Positions 32,228 to 44,057 of a stretch of DNA of 64,000 bases are shown one piece after another. The DNA is taken from positions 1,488,001 to 1,552,000 of the forward strand of contig NZ_JAWQJT010000002.1 of NCBI RefSeq assembly GCF_033441515.1. The letters run 5' to 3'. Made by a program: the position numbers and the translations under genes. The notes under the pieces are model-generated. The model worked only from the letters and a program-made list of their open reading frames with translations. It had not been told where the DNA came from and searched no databases. Positions within the stretch are counted from its first letter, which is position 1; each line of letters opens with the position of its first letter. The DNA comes from Amycolatopsis solani. Lineage in GTDB: Bacteria > Actinomycetota > Actinomycetes > Mycobacteriales > Pseudonocardiaceae.

Positions 32228-32416
32228 TCAGCGCGGGCCCTGCCGCCGTCCGACCGAACGGCCGAGGAAGAAGCCCAGGAGCAACCCCACGACCAAGCCG
32301 ATCGCGATGAAGAAGATCACCGTTGCCGCGGCGATCTTGCCCACCGTGCCGAGGAAGCCCTTGGCTTCGAACTCCCCGACCGCGACCATCGTCTGCGCGA
32401 GAACGTAGTGCGTCAT
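32228..32416 (-). CDS. Small single-pass membrane protein
   Basis: A 62-residue protein with one strong hydrophobic segment (IAAATVIFFIAIGLVVGLLLGFFLG) followed by a basic tail. ATG 32416 gives a neat topology; the frame extends to 32452. It converges with the preceding gene with only 18 bp between stops. No function can be assigned. Confidence 0.65.
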   Translation of the reverse strand: MTHYVLAQTMVAVGEFEAKGFLGTVGKIAAATVIFFIAIGLVVGLLLGFFLGRSVGRRQGPR

Positions 32417-32457
32417 GATCACCAGGGTGGCACCGCCCACCGTCCCGCGCACGGCGA

Positions 32458-32498
32458 AGGTCCCCCCACCGCGGCTCAGGACGCGGGTGGGGGGACCT
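32458..32498. terminator. Terminator after the mim operon
   Basis: A 13-bp perfect stem, AGGTCCCCCCACC at 32458-32470 with its complement at 32486-32498 and a 15-nt loop. It starts 21 bp after the chaperonin stop on the minus strand and so closes the 9-kb mim operon. Confidence 0.8.
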
Positions 32499-32518
32499 CC
32501 GTTCTCCGCCGCGCGGAC

Positions 32519-35242
<2,724 letters not shown>

Positions 35243-35246
<4 letters not shown>

Positions 35247-35932
35247 CCCGTGCCCTCCTCGTCTTCGGTCAGCGAGTACCGCGCGCGCAACATGCCGCGG
35301 CACACGCCGGAATTGGCCTCCATGCTCGTGCGGGTCAGCCGTGCGAAGGCGAGATACCGCTTCGCGTCGGCCGGGGTCGTGCCGGTAGCCGGGTCGAGCA
35401 GCAGCGGGTCGCCGTCCTCGGCGGGCAGGCCGAGCTCGCGGCGGCGGGCCCGGAGCCGGTCCAGATCCGGGCTCGGCGGGACGTCACCGAGGGTCAGCGA
35501 CCGCGGGTCGCGGCCCAGGGACCGGCACACGCGGTCGGTGCCGGCCAGCACCGCCTTGCGGACGAAGTCGTACCGCAGCGTGTCGAGCTCGTCGACGGCC
35601 TCGCCCTCGAACGAAGCGACGAACCCCTGCCGGGCCGCCACCCCGCGGTTGATGACGTCGGACGCGAAGTGGTCGTCGAGCCGGATGTCGAGCCCGGTCA
35701 GGCCCGGCACCCCGGCCACGGCGTCGTAGGCGTCCGCCACCATCAGGAACGCGAAGTTGGGCGCGCAGAAGTACGTCGGCAGCCGCAGCCGGATGACGGC
35801 GTGCCCGTCGTCGTCCACCTCGCAGCGGGCGACGAACCCGAGGTCGGTGAGGGGTTCGTCCAGTTCGGGATCGCGGACGGTGCCCAGCGCCGCCCACACG
35901 GCGGCGCGGGCACCGAGCACCAGGGTGGTCAT
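35243..35932 (-). CDS. DUF59/MIP18-type iron-sulphur assembly-like protein of mim operon
   Basis: A 229-residue protein. Residues 10-85 have the DUF59 pattern (VWAALGTVRDPELDEPLTDLGFV, LPTYFCAPNF), followed by a helical C terminus unique to this operon type. DUF59 proteins help metal or Fe-S cluster delivery, so a role in loading the diiron enzyme or the reductase cluster is plausible but inferred. It is coupled on both sides by ATGA overlaps. Confidence 0.82.
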
Positions 35933-36966
35933 GAGTTCGGCACGCCGACCGGCTCGACCGATTCCGGGTCCTTGAGCCGCAATTCCGCCGGCACGTCGAT
36001 GTCGTAGAGCCGCGCGGCGTTCAGCCCGAGGATCTTCTTCTTCTGGTCGACGGTCAGCGGCGGGAAGTCCGACAGCTCCTCGTCGGCCGGCATGTTCCAG
36101 TCGACGAAGCCCTCGACCTGCCACTTGGGTTCCCAGATCGCGTAGTCCGCGCCGAAGATCAGCTTGTCCTCGCCGAGCCAGAACATCAGCTCGCCCATGA
36201 CCTTCGCGAAGAACTTCGGCCGGGCGTGCATCAGGCCGCCGACGACCACGGCCAGCCCCGCGTAGACGTTGCGCTCCTGCGTGGCCATGAAGCAGAAGTC
36301 CTCGATGCGCGGCAAGCCGACGTGTTCGACGATGAAGTTGAGGCCCTGGAAGTCCGTCGCCACGTGGTCCACATCGGACACGTCGAACGCGTCCTTGTCG
36401 AGCGGCCAGATCGTCGGTCCCTTGTGGATGTGGATGTTCTTGACGCCCAGTTCCTCGCACTTCTCGAGGTACTTCGCCGCTTCCGGGTCCTTGAGGCTCC
36501 AGCCCCGCGAGTCGCCGCGCCACTCGGCGGTGTAGAGCTTGACGCCCTTGCAGCCGTAGCGCTTGACGCGTTCCTCGAGCGCCTTCAGGCCTTCGTCGCC
36601 TTCACGCGGGTCGAAGGTGGTGTTCACGAGGAACTTGCCGGGGTGCTTCGCGGCGAGTGCGGCGTCGGCTTCGGTGGTGTTGAAGCCGTTCTTGTACCAC
36701 TGCCGCAGGTTCGTCGGCTGGAAGATGGCGGTGTCGACGTGCCCGACCTCGAACAGGTCGTGCATCATCAGCTCTTCCGAGTACTTCTGGAACCGGTCGA
36801 TCGGCCAGTGCGTCTCCTTCGGGCCGAGGCCCTGGTAGGCGTGGAAGCACTCGATCCAGCCCTTGGCGTATTCCTCCTGGCCCTTGACCCAGTTGTCCGG
36901 GCTCGCGTCCCAGAAGTGGGTGTGGGCGTCCACCACGAAGTATTTTTCGCCGTCTTTTTCGTACAT
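35929..36966 (-). CDS. Amidohydrolase (amidohydrolase_2 family)
   Basis: A 345-residue TIM-barrel metal hydrolase with HTH in VDAHTHFWD near residue 15, KLYTAEWRG, HIHKGP, VEHVGLP and a late Asp in IFGADYAIWEP. This family includes decarboxylases and lactone hydrolases. It is a constant member of mim/prm operons between the coupling protein and the dehydrogenase. Its exact substrate there is not known to me. Confidence 0.9.
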   Translation of the reverse strand: MYEKDGEKYFVVDAHTHFWDASPDNWVKGQEEYAKGWIECFHAYQGLGPKETHWPIDRFQKYSEELMMHDLFEVGHVDTAIFQPTNLRQWYKNGFNTTEADAALAAKHPGKFLVNTTFDPREGDEGLKALEERVKRYGCKGVKLYTAEWRGDSRGWSLKDPEAAKYLEKCEELGVKNIHIHKGPTIWPLDKDAFDVSDVDHVATDFQGLNFIVEHVGLPRIEDFCFMATQERNVYAGLAVVVGGLMHARPKFFAKVMGELMFWLGEDKLIFGADYAIWEPKWQVEGFVDWNMPADEELSDFPPLTVDQKKKILGLNAARLYDIDVPAELRLKDPESVEPVGVPNS

Positions 36967-37006
36967 GGTTGATCCTCCTGAGCGGATCGAGTGCTTCCTT
37001 GCCGGA

Positions 37007-37378
37007 CTACTGAACGGGCTTGAGGTCGAAGTCGAGGTACTCGGCCGCGTCCTCGGGGTTGGCGAACATGATCGTGCGGTCGTCTTCGTGGATCATCCGC
37101 CCGTAGTGGGTGGACATGCTCTCCTCGAACTCCGCCGCGTTGAACCAGCCCTCCTCTTCGCCGGCGGCCTCGTCGACCTCGGCGTAGACGACGTCCATGC
37201 GGCCGACCGCGTCGACCCGGATCATCGACGGCAGCGGGGTGATCGTGACGTTGTCCTTGGTGCCCATCACGTCCGCGATGATCGCGCCGACCTGGTTGTT
37301 CATCAGGGTGAAACCGCACATGTTGGACGCGGTGTTGTTCGTCTTGAACGGGCTTTCCGCCGTCTTGAAGATGGTCAC
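37007..37378 (-). CDS. mimD: Monooxygenase coupling (effector) protein, MmoB/DmpM family
   Basis: A 123-residue cofactorless effector (NMCGFTLMNNQVGAIIADVM, VTITPLPSMIRVDAVGRMDV). Such proteins bind the hydroxylase and control electron transfer and substrate access. GTG 37378 overlaps the small-hydroxylase stop by GTGA. An upstream run in the same frame is antisense-like and is rejected. Confidence 0.93.
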   Translation of the reverse strand: MTIFKTAESPFKTNNTASNMCGFTLMNNQVGAIIADVMGTKDNVTITPLPSMIRVDAVGRMDVVYAEVDEAAGEEEGWFNAAEFEESMSTHYGRMIHEDDRTIMFANPEDAAEYLDFDLKPVQ

Positions 37379-38544
37379 TGGCCCAGCTCCTCCGGTGCTT
37401 TGAGGCCCAATTCGGACAGGATTCCGGCGAACCGGCTCTTCACGCGGTCGAGGCCGTCCTCGAACCGGATCGGCTTGGCGTCGGGCTGCGACCACAGCGG
37501 CTGCAGCGCGCGGGCGGCGGCGATGCTCCGCGGCACCCAGTCCTCGAGCCACTTCTGCAGCAGCGCCTTGTTGTGGTCGGCGAACTCCTTGTCGTTGATC
37601 AGCAGGTGGAACAACGGCTTCGTGTAGCGGAGGTCGCGTTCGGAGAAGTCGAACTCCTCGGCGCCGATCAGCGTCGGGGTGACGAAGTCGCCGTTGGCCG
37701 GCGCGGCCTGCTGCACCAGGTTGCTGCGGAACAGCTCGCCGACGAGGGGCTCGAAGACGACGTTCGCGGCGAAGATCGCCTCGCCCCAGTCCCAGATCCC
37801 GGTCAGCTGCTCCGCGGTCTCGCGCACGCCCTGCCACGCCGGGTCTTCGTTCCAGGTGGACAGGTGGGCCGTGCCGTCGAAGCCCTCGACCTCTTCGGTG
37901 AGGGTCAGGTTGTACAGCGCCAGGTCCTGCGCCGCGCGGATCCGGTGCATGCTGTTCACCGAGATCGCGTTGTTGTGCATGTTCGTCGGCGCCCGGCGGT
38001 TGGCATTGGCGAACAAGTACAGGCCGAGGCCGTGGTCGACGTGCATCCAGGCGCCGATGTGCTTGGCGACGAACTCGACCCAGTTGCGGTTCCACTGCTC
38101 GAACGCCTTGGCCTGGCGCGCGGCGTCGATGTTCTGGTTGAGCTGGCGCACGACGTTGGCGTTGTAACGGTAGAGGGTGAGTTCCCACTCCTCGTTGGGG
38201 TCGCGGAACTCGTGCCAGCCGTGGGCCGGCCAGTCGTAGCCCTTGCCGCCGGAGCCGGGACTGCGTTCGGGCACCGGGCGGTCCGATCCCCACGCCTTCA
38301 GCGCGGTCCACTCCAGCGGGTACCCGGCCTTGCCGTCGGCGAAGGCGTAGAGCCAGCCCTGGGACAGGTAGTGCCGCGGGTCGGGCTGGACCTCGACGGT
38401 GACGTCCTCGTAGTGGCTCTGCTTGCGCTTGGCCGGGGTGAAGTAGTTGTACTGGCGGGCGGTGGAGTCCGGGAAGACCTTGGCGCCCGCTTCGGCGTCG
38501 GTGAACGTCGGTTTCGGCACGCTGCGTTCGGAGGTGGCTGTCAT
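37375..38544 (-). CDS. mimC: Monooxygenase hydroxylase small (beta) subunit
   Basis: A 389-residue beta subunit of a soluble diiron monooxygenase (ARQYNYFTPAKRKQSHYEDVTVEVQ, helical core with QWNRNWVEFVAKHIGAWMHVDHGLG). It lacks the diiron ligands and forms the alpha-beta dimer with the large subunit. The subunit order large-reductase-small-coupling is that of prmABCD and mimABCD operons. Confidence 0.94.
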   Translation of the reverse strand: MTATSERSVPKPTFTDAEAGAKVFPDSTARQYNYFTPAKRKQSHYEDVTVEVQPDPRHYLSQGWLYAFADGKAGYPLEWTALKAWGSDRPVPERSPGSGGKGYDWPAHGWHEFRDPNEEWELTLYRYNANVVRQLNQNIDAARQAKAFEQWNRNWVEFVAKHIGAWMHVDHGLGLYLFANANRRAPTNMHNNAISVNSMHRIRAAQDLALYNLTLTEEVEGFDGTAHLSTWNEDPAWQGVRETAEQLTGIWDWGEAIFAANVVFEPLVGELFRSNLVQQAAPANGDFVTPTLIGAEEFDFSERDLRYTKPLFHLLINDKEFADHNKALLQKWLEDWVPRSIAAARALQPLWSQPDAKPIRFEDGLDRVKSRFAGILSELGLKAPEELGQ

Positions 38545-38551
38545 GGGTTCC

Positions 38552-39580
38552 TTACCCTTCGCCCGTGGTGGTGAACTTGTCGTAGAAGACGCGCTTGTCG
38601 GCGACGCCGAGCGCGGGCAGCAGTTCCAGCGCGGCTTCCACCATCGGCGGCGGCCCGCAGACGTAGGCGTCGGCGCCCTTCAGGTCGAGGCCGGCCCGGC
38701 GCAGGACGTCGGTGATCAGGCCGGTCTCGCCGTCCCAGCCGTCGTCGCCCGGCTCGGAAAGTGCTGGGACGTAACGGAAGTGCGGCAGTTTCTCTTCGAG
38801 CTCCCGCAGCTCGGCCTCGAAGCAGAGGTCGTGGCGGCGGCGGGCGCCGTAGTAGAAGACCGCCTTCCGGTCGAGGCCGCGCTCGGCCATGGACCGCAGC
38901 AGCGCCAGGATGGGCGCCATGCCGGCCCCGCCGCCGACGAACACGAGGTCCGCGCCCGGGTTGTCCCGGAGGGTGAACACCCCGAACGGGCCGGTCACCC
39001 GGAGCCGGTCGCCGACCGCGACATCGGTGTCGAGGAACCGGGAGAACAGCCCGTCGGGGTAGATCTTGATGACGAACTCCAGCAGCCCGTCGCGCGCCGA
39101 GGTGTTGGCCATCGAGAACGAGCGCGTCTCCTCGGTGCCCGGAACCGCGAAGTCCAGGTACTGGCCGGGGAAGAACTTGAGTTCCTCGCCGAGCCGGACC
39201 ACCAGGTGCCGCAGGTCGTGCGTGACGTGCTCGTTCGACACGACCTCGACGGTCGCCTCCTGGATCGGCAGCCCGGACTGGATCATCTCCTCGTCGTAGT
39301 TGAGCAGCTCGATGGTCAGGTCTTCGTAGGCGTGAGCCCGGCACAGCAGCGTGAAGCCTTCCTCCTTTTCGTAGTCGGGGAGCGCGAAGGTCGAGTACCG
39401 GTCGTGTTCGACGTCGTCGCCGTCGAGGATGAACGACTTGCAGGCCGCGCACTGCCCTTCCTTGCAGCCGTGCATGAGCATGACGCCCTGCTCGGCGGCG
39501 GCGCGCAGGATCGTGGTGTCCTCGGCGACGTCGATCTCGATCCCGACCGGCTCGAACCGGACGCGGTGCTTCTCTGCCAT
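38552..39580 (-). CDS. mimB: Monooxygenase reductase, FAD and 2Fe-2S
   Basis: A 342-residue electron transfer protein. The N-terminal plant-type ferredoxin has C39, C44, C47 and C80 (CKEGQCAACK and LLC). The FAD site is RSFSMANTS, and the NAD-binding fold has GGGAGMAPIL and CGPPPMVEA. It passes electrons from NADH to the hydroxylase. It is separated from mimA by an 81-bp gap that holds a strong hairpin. Confidence 0.95.
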   Translation of the reverse strand: MAEKHRVRFEPVGIEIDVAEDTTILRAAAEQGVMLMHGCKEGQCAACKSFILDGDDVEHDRYSTFALPDYEKEEGFTLLCRAHAYEDLTIELLNYDEEMIQSGLPIQEATVEVVSNEHVTHDLRHLVVRLGEELKFFPGQYLDFAVPGTEETRSFSMANTSARDGLLEFVIKIYPDGLFSRFLDTDVAVGDRLRVTGPFGVFTLRDNPGADLVFVGGGAGMAPILALLRSMAERGLDRKAVFYYGARRRHDLCFEAELRELEEKLPHFRYVPALSEPGDDGWDGETGLITDVLRRAGLDLKGADAYVCGPPPMVEAALELLPALGVADKRVFYDKFTTTGEG

Positions 39581-39605
39581 CCCAGCCCCGTCTCGCTCGG
39601 TGCGG

Positions 39606-39653
39606 GGTCGTGAGTGTTGAGTCGGGTTCTAACCCGACTCAACACTCACGACC
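39606..39653. terminator. 23-bp perfect hairpin inside the mim operon, family A copy 2
   Basis: The left arm 39606-39628 begins GGTCGTGAGTGTTGAG, the loop is CT, and the right arm is 39631-39653. It differs from the 10956-11003 hairpin by one base pair and the loop. It lies between mimA and mimB, so it may cause partial termination or protect the mimA transcript. Confidence 0.75.
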
Positions 39654-39661
39654 GGTTCGTG

Positions 39662-41314
39662 TCAGGCCGTCTGGGGGGCCGGGCGCCCGGCCGGGCCTTG
39701 GCGGTTGTAGTCGGCCACGAAGGCGGCGCGCTGCTCGTCGGTCATCTGGTTCAGCAGCACGTTCGGCGACTGCACCTCGGGCATCCGGCGCAGGTGGTCG
39801 AGCGTCCACATCTTCTTCGGGTCGAGGTTCAGGTGCGGCTGCGCGACCATGGTCTTGCCGTCGTCGCGCACGAAGCCCATGTCGGAGACGACGTCGGCCC
39901 AGTTCCAGCCGTGGTAGAGCGTCTCCCACTCGCGGGCGCCGACCAGCTGGCCCATGTTCGGGGTGTTGCGGCCCTGGTAGGTGGGCCGGAACGCCTCGGC
40001 GTCGGTCCAGCGGCACGTCTCCGAGCAGTACGTCCGGTGCTGGCCGTCGACCTCGTCGACCACCATGTCCTCGCGGATGAGGCACGGCACCATGCACGTC
40101 CAGCAGCGGTGCGGGTACACGTAGTCGACGTCTTCGGCGACGATCGGGTGGTGCCCGTTCGGCGTCGCGAGCCGGGCGTAGTTCTCCCACCACTTGCCGT
40201 ACTTGTCGTACCAGCCCGGGTACTTGTACTCGAACCACTCGAAGTCCTCGTCGGTCATCGGGTCGATGCGCCAGTAGTTGGCGAGCCACCCGGTGGCGAA
40301 GAACTGCGCGACTTCGTGGACGTAACCCTTGTTCCAGATCCGGTTCCACGCTTCTTCGATGAGGTCGTGCGGGATGACGAGCCCGTACTTCTCGAGCGGG
40401 ACCAGGTAGCTGCGGTAGTAGTCGTCGTAGATCCAGCGGCGCCACATTTCCGCGTAGCTTTCGCGGTCCTTGCGGCGATCCTTGGTGCCGTATTCGATGA
40501 ACGTGCCGATCGCGGCGTCGACGACGGCGTGGTTGTTCCACCACGCGTACCGCAGGTCGCGTTCGAGCAGCTGGTGGTTGCTCTCGTCCGACAACGCCAT
40601 CAGCAGCGTCGCGTAGCCGTTGCTGATGTGGCGCGACTCGTCGGACTGCACCGAGTGGAACACCGTCGGCAGCAGGTAGTCGCCGTTCGCGGCCGCTTCG
40701 GCGGGCATGGCGACGAACAGCGTGTTCGTGAACGCCGTTTCGGCGACGATGGTCAGGTAGATGCTCGCCGCGGTGATGGCGTCACCGGTGATGAAGCCCT
40801 CGGCGAACTGGCGGCCGATGGTGCCGCAGTAGTCGTTCTGGAAGTTGCGCAGGCTCGAGTTGAACCCGGCCGGGTCGATGTAGTTCTGCATGTACAGGCG
40901 CTTGAGGTTCTGCTGGATCGTCGAGTGGCGGACCTCGTCGATCATCTGGATCGCCTGCCCGTTGTGCAGTTCCGGGTTCGGGACCGTGCGGAACAGCAGC
41001 GGCATCGCCCGCGCGGCCGAGATCTCCGGCAGCGGGATGATCGACAGGAACAGCTTCTGCCATTCCAGCCAGCGTTCCTGGACCTGGCGGAACATGTTGC
41101 CGCGGATCGCGCCGTCCTCGGCGCCGTAGACCCGGTGGTCCTTTTCCTCCTGCATCGGGAAGTACGAGCGGAGGACCTGCTTCAACGGGTCCTTCTTCTT
41201 GGCCTTCCGGAAGGTGTAGTCGGTGCCGTAGTGCGAAACCGGGGTGTGGTACGCCGGTTCCCACGACAGTTCCTGGATCTTCTGGTGGGCTTTCGCCACA
41301 CTCTGGCGACTCAT
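39662..41314 (-). CDS. mimA: Diiron monooxygenase hydroxylase large (alpha) subunit
   Basis: A 550-residue alpha subunit. Diiron ligands by position are E97, E127-x-x-H130 (DEVRHS), E192 and E226-x-x-H229 (DESRHIS), which is the bacterial multicomponent monooxygenase pattern. It oxidises small substrates; homologues act on propane, acetone and phenol. It is the first gene of the structural operon, preceded by a palindrome at 41395-41409 about 80 bp upstream. The exact substrate cannot be read from the sequence. Confidence 0.95.
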   Translation of the reverse strand: MSRQSVAKAHQKIQELSWEPAYHTPVSHYGTDYTFRKAKKKDPLKQVLRSYFPMQEEKDHRVYGAEDGAIRGNMFRQVQERWLEWQKLFLSIIPLPEISAARAMPLLFRTVPNPELHNGQAIQMIDEVRHSTIQQNLKRLYMQNYIDPAGFNSSLRNFQNDYCGTIGRQFAEGFITGDAITAASIYLTIVAETAFTNTLFVAMPAEAAANGDYLLPTVFHSVQSDESRHISNGYATLLMALSDESNHQLLERDLRYAWWNNHAVVDAAIGTFIEYGTKDRRKDRESYAEMWRRWIYDDYYRSYLVPLEKYGLVIPHDLIEEAWNRIWNKGYVHEVAQFFATGWLANYWRIDPMTDEDFEWFEYKYPGWYDKYGKWWENYARLATPNGHHPIVAEDVDYVYPHRCWTCMVPCLIREDMVVDEVDGQHRTYCSETCRWTDAEAFRPTYQGRNTPNMGQLVGAREWETLYHGWNWADVVSDMGFVRDDGKTMVAQPHLNLDPKKMWTLDHLRRMPEVQSPNVLLNQMTDEQRAAFVADYNRQGPAGRPAPQTA

Positions 41315-41394
41315 GGATCACTCCTTATCTCCTGAGCTCGCCGCCCAGGGCGTCCTGCGGTGACCATTGAACGGGCGACCCGCGGGTGACGCGG

Positions 41395-41409
41395 GTCTCA
41401 ATCTGAGAC
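41395..41409. promoter_or_regulatory. Activator site candidate upstream of mimA
   Basis: GTCTCA-ATC-TGAGAC is a perfect palindrome with a 3-nt spacer, 81 bp before the mimA start. A second copy with the same arms lies at 41695-41709 next to the regulator gene. This arrangement fits binding by the Fis-type regulator encoded divergently. Confidence 0.7.
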
Positions 41410-41420
41410 AGAACCGCTGC

Positions 41421-41660
41421 TCAGGGCGTTTCGTCCGCGCCGAGCACCCGGGCGCGGAGTGCGGCGAGCTCCTCGTGGACGCCGGCCTGCACGCGCGCGT
41501 CGCCCTCGACGGTCGGGACGATGCCGAGCGCGCGCAGCAGCGCGGCGGCGGGTTCGCCGGGGTGGCCCTCCGCGCCGAGGGTCGGGTGCAGGCCCGCTTC
41601 GGCCAGGTGGGTGAAAACCAGGTTGACGATCGTCCAGGGGTTGTACGTCTCGGCGGCCAT
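41421..41660 (-). CDS. Small protein between the two activator sites
   Basis: A 79-residue acidic protein (MAAETYNPWTIVNLVFTHLAEAGLHPTLG, then PAAALLRALGI). It lies on the mimA strand with one palindrome 35 bp before its start and the other 12 bp after its stop. Codon use looks real. It may be the first gene of the mim operon. No known domain is recognised. Confidence 0.68.
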   Translation of the reverse strand: MAAETYNPWTIVNLVFTHLAEAGLHPTLGAEGHPGEPAAALLRALGIVPTVEGDARVQAGVHEELAALRARVLGADETP

Positions 41661-41694
41661 CCCCCCATGTCACCGCCGTGGCGCGGGCGGGAAC

Positions 41695-41709
41695 GTCTCA
41701 ATTTGAGAC
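41695..41709. promoter_or_regulatory. Activator site candidate between regulator and small gene
   Basis: GTCTCA-ATT-TGAGAC, same arms as 41395-41409. It is 35 bp before the small minus-strand gene and 89 bp before the regulator GTG, so it could serve both directions, including autoregulation. Confidence 0.7.
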
Positions 41710-41797
41710 ACCGCCGCGGGCGGGAGGCGCTTAGGCTGGACGGGCGGCACAACGGGTGTGCCCGCACCCACGTGGGCCGCGGGAAGCTGGAGGTCAC

Positions 41798-43591
41798 GTG
41801 GACGAGAACGCGCCCGGAACCCTGCTCGCCGACGACGAGCTCGCCCGCACCCGGGTGCGTTTCCTGACCGCCGAACCGGTGTCCGCCGGCGTCGTGCGGC
41901 AGACGATCCTGGCCTCCTGGCGGCGTTCACGGGAGTTCCGCGTCGAGGCCGACCGGATCGACCCGCTCTACCTCGGCGACCAGAACCTCGACATCCCGCT
42001 GATGCGCGGCGCCGAGCCGGTGCTGCACAAGCTCGGCGAGCAGTTCGACGGCCAGCCCATCAGCCTCATCCTCACCGACCCGGCCGGCGTCGTGCTCACC
42101 CAGCGGACCGGCGACGCCGACCTGCGGCGGCACCTCGAACGCGTCGAGCTCGTGCCCGGGTTCAGCTACGGCGAGCAGTCCGTCGGGACCAACGGCATCG
42201 GCACCGCGCTCGAGGACGGCCGCGCGACCACGGTGTTCGGCCACGAGCACTACGCCGAGCACCTGGAGAACCTCGCGTGCGCGGGCGTGCCGATCCACCA
42301 CCCGATCTCCGGCAAGAAGGTCGGCGCGGTCGACCTCACCTGCTGGCACAAGGACGCGGGCGGGCTCCTCATCGCGCTGGCCCGCTCGACCGCCGAGCAG
42401 ATCCGCCAGGCCCTGCTGCGGCACAGCGACCTGCGCGAAATGATCCTGTTCCAGGCCTACCTGCAGACGTGCCGCCGGTGGACGGGCATCGTGCTGGCGT
42501 TCAACGACGACATCGTGATGATGAACGACCGCGCCCGGCAGCTGCTCGACCCGGCCGACCAGTCGGTGCTGCTCGGCCACGCCACGGAGGCGCTGGCCGA
42601 GGGACGGCGGACGCCGGCGACGCTGTCGCTGTCCAGCGGCCTGCGGGTCCGGGTGTTCTGCCGCCGCGTCCCGGGCCAGCGCGCGACCGACGTCGCGGGC
42701 GGCGTGCTGTCGGTGAAGCTGATCGAGGCCGAAGAGACCTTGGCGGCGGCGACGCCGATGCTGCCGATGTACCTGCCGGGCGTGGTCGGCTCGGCCCCGC
42801 TGTGGCTGCGCTGCGGGCACGAGCTGGACGCCGGCCACCAGCGCGGCGAGTGGGTCGCGCTGGAGGGCGAGGCGGGCACCGGCAAGCTGACCCTGACGAA
42901 GGGCCTGCACCAGCGGCACCACCCGGCGGCCCGCCTGGTCACCGTCGACGCGGCCGGCCCGCTGGACGGCGAGGCCCTGCTGCGCGAGCACGCCGACGCC
43001 CCGATCCGCACCCTGGTGATCCGCCACGCCGACCAGCTGACGGCCCCGGCGGCGAGCGCGCTGGCGGCGTTGCTGCGCCGGCTGCGCGAAGGTCCCGCCG
43101 CGCCCTGGGTCGTGCTCACGCTGGTCCCCGAGGCCGAGACCGAGCCGGCGCTGGCCGAGCTGCTCAAGGCGTTCCCGCGGACGGTCCGGGTGCCGCCGCT
43201 GCGCCACCACGTCGAGGACCTGGCGGAGCTGGTCCCCCTGGTCCTGAGCAAGCTCGGCTACGGCGGCCGCCTCACCTGCTCGGCCGCGGCCCTGCACCTG
43301 CTGATGCGCGCGGAGTGGCCGGGCAACACCGGCCAGCTGTACGCGGTGCTGCGCAAGGTCGCCCAGCGCCGCCGCGCGGGCACCATCCGCCCCGGCGACC
43401 TCCCGGCGGAGTTCCACGCGGTGGCCCGCCGCCCGCTCAACCGCTTCGAGTCGATCGAGCGGGATGCGATCGTGCGGTGCCTGGAGGACGCGGACGGCAA
43501 CAAGGTCCGGGCGGCGAAGCTGCTCGGCATTTCACGGGCGACGATCTACCGCAAGATCCACGAATACGGCATCGTCCCCCCGACGCGCTGA
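41798..43591 (+). CDS. mimR: AcoR/MimR-type transcriptional activator
   Basis: A 597-residue protein with an N-terminal GAF-like sensor (about 70-215; GFSYGEQSVGTNGIGTALEDG), a middle AAA+-like region (LEGEAGTGKLTLTKG; WPGNTGQLYAVLRKV) and a C-terminal Fis helix-turn-helix (LEDADGNKVRAAKLLGISRATIYRKI). The GAFTGA loop needed to contact sigma-54 is absent, as expected in actinobacteria, so it must activate another way. GTG 41798 has GGAGG about 6 nt upstream; a longer frame to 41756 has none. It is divergent from mimA and is the likely inducer-dependent activator. Confidence 0.92.
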   Translation: MDENAPGTLLADDELARTRVRFLTAEPVSAGVVRQTILASWRRSREFRVEADRIDPLYLGDQNLDIPLMRGAEPVLHKLGEQFDGQPISLILTDPAGVVLTQRTGDADLRRHLERVELVPGFSYGEQSVGTNGIGTALEDGRATTVFGHEHYAEHLENLACAGVPIHHPISGKKVGAVDLTCWHKDAGGLLIALARSTAEQIRQALLRHSDLREMILFQAYLQTCRRWTGIVLAFNDDIVMMNDRARQLLDPADQSVLLGHATEALAEGRRTPATLSLSSGLRVRVFCRRVPGQRATDVAGGVLSVKLIEAEETLAAATPMLPMYLPGVVGSAPLWLRCGHELDAGHQRGEWVALEGEAGTGKLTLTKGLHQRHHPAARLVTVDAAGPLDGEALLREHADAPIRTLVIRHADQLTAPAASALAALLRRLREGPAAPWVVLTLVPEAETEPALAELLKAFPRTVRVPPLRHHVEDLAELVPLVLSKLGYGGRLTCSAAALHLLMRAEWPGNTGQLYAVLRKVAQRRRAGTIRPGDLPAEFHAVARRPLNRFESIERDAIVRCLEDADGNKVRAAKLLGISRATIYRKIHEYGIVPPTR

Positions 43592-43643
43592 GCCCACCAG
43601 CTCGCCGAACTGCGGCCGCGCGGGGAGTGCCATCCTGGACGGC

Positions 43644-44057
43644 ATGCCGACCCGCTGGACGTGCCCGCGCTGCGACCGCGAGTTCGCCCGCGCCCGCCAG
43701 GGCCACACCTGCGTCCCCGGCTGCACGGTCGAGGAGACCTTCGCCGGGAAGGCGCCGTGGCAGCGCGCGGTCTACGACGCCGTCCTCGAGCACCTGCACG
43801 CCCTCGGTGACGTCCACGAGGACGCCGTCAAGGTCGGCGTGTTCCTCAAGCGCGACCGCAAGCTCGCCGAACTGCGGCCGCGGTCCAAGGACGTCCTCGT
43901 GTACCTGTGGCTGCCGCACCCGGTGGAGACCGCGCGGATCGCGCCCGCGCGGTGGGCGACCGGACCGCGGGTGGGGCACCAGTTCAAGCTGAGCGAAGTG
44001 TCCGATGTGGACGACGAGGTCCGCGGCTGGCTGACGCTGGCCTACGAAACGTCCTGA
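43644..44057 (+). CDS. DUF5655-type protein with N-terminal zinc finger
   Basis: A 137-residue protein. Residues 6-25 hold CPRCDREFARARQGHTC, a C2HC-type finger. The rest (LHALGDVHEDAVKVGVFLKRD, FKLSEVSDVDDEVRGWL) matches the DUF5655 transport-associated-type domain. Its role is unknown. The 3' end overlaps the convergent TetR gene by 16 bp. Confidence 0.85.
   Translation: MPTRWTCPRCDREFARARQGHTCVPGCTVEETFAGKAPWQRAVYDAVLEHLHALGDVHEDAVKVGVFLKRDRKLAELRPRSKDVLVYLWLPHPVETARIAPARWATGPRVGHQFKLSEVSDVDDEVRGWLTLAYETS

Noticed and set aside
39614..41335. Plus-strand 573-codon frame opposite mimA
   Set aside because: Antisense shadow; mimA has all diiron ligands.
41798..43591. Sigma-54-dependent activator
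   Set aside because: The GAFTGA loop is missing and actinobacteria generally lack sigma-54.
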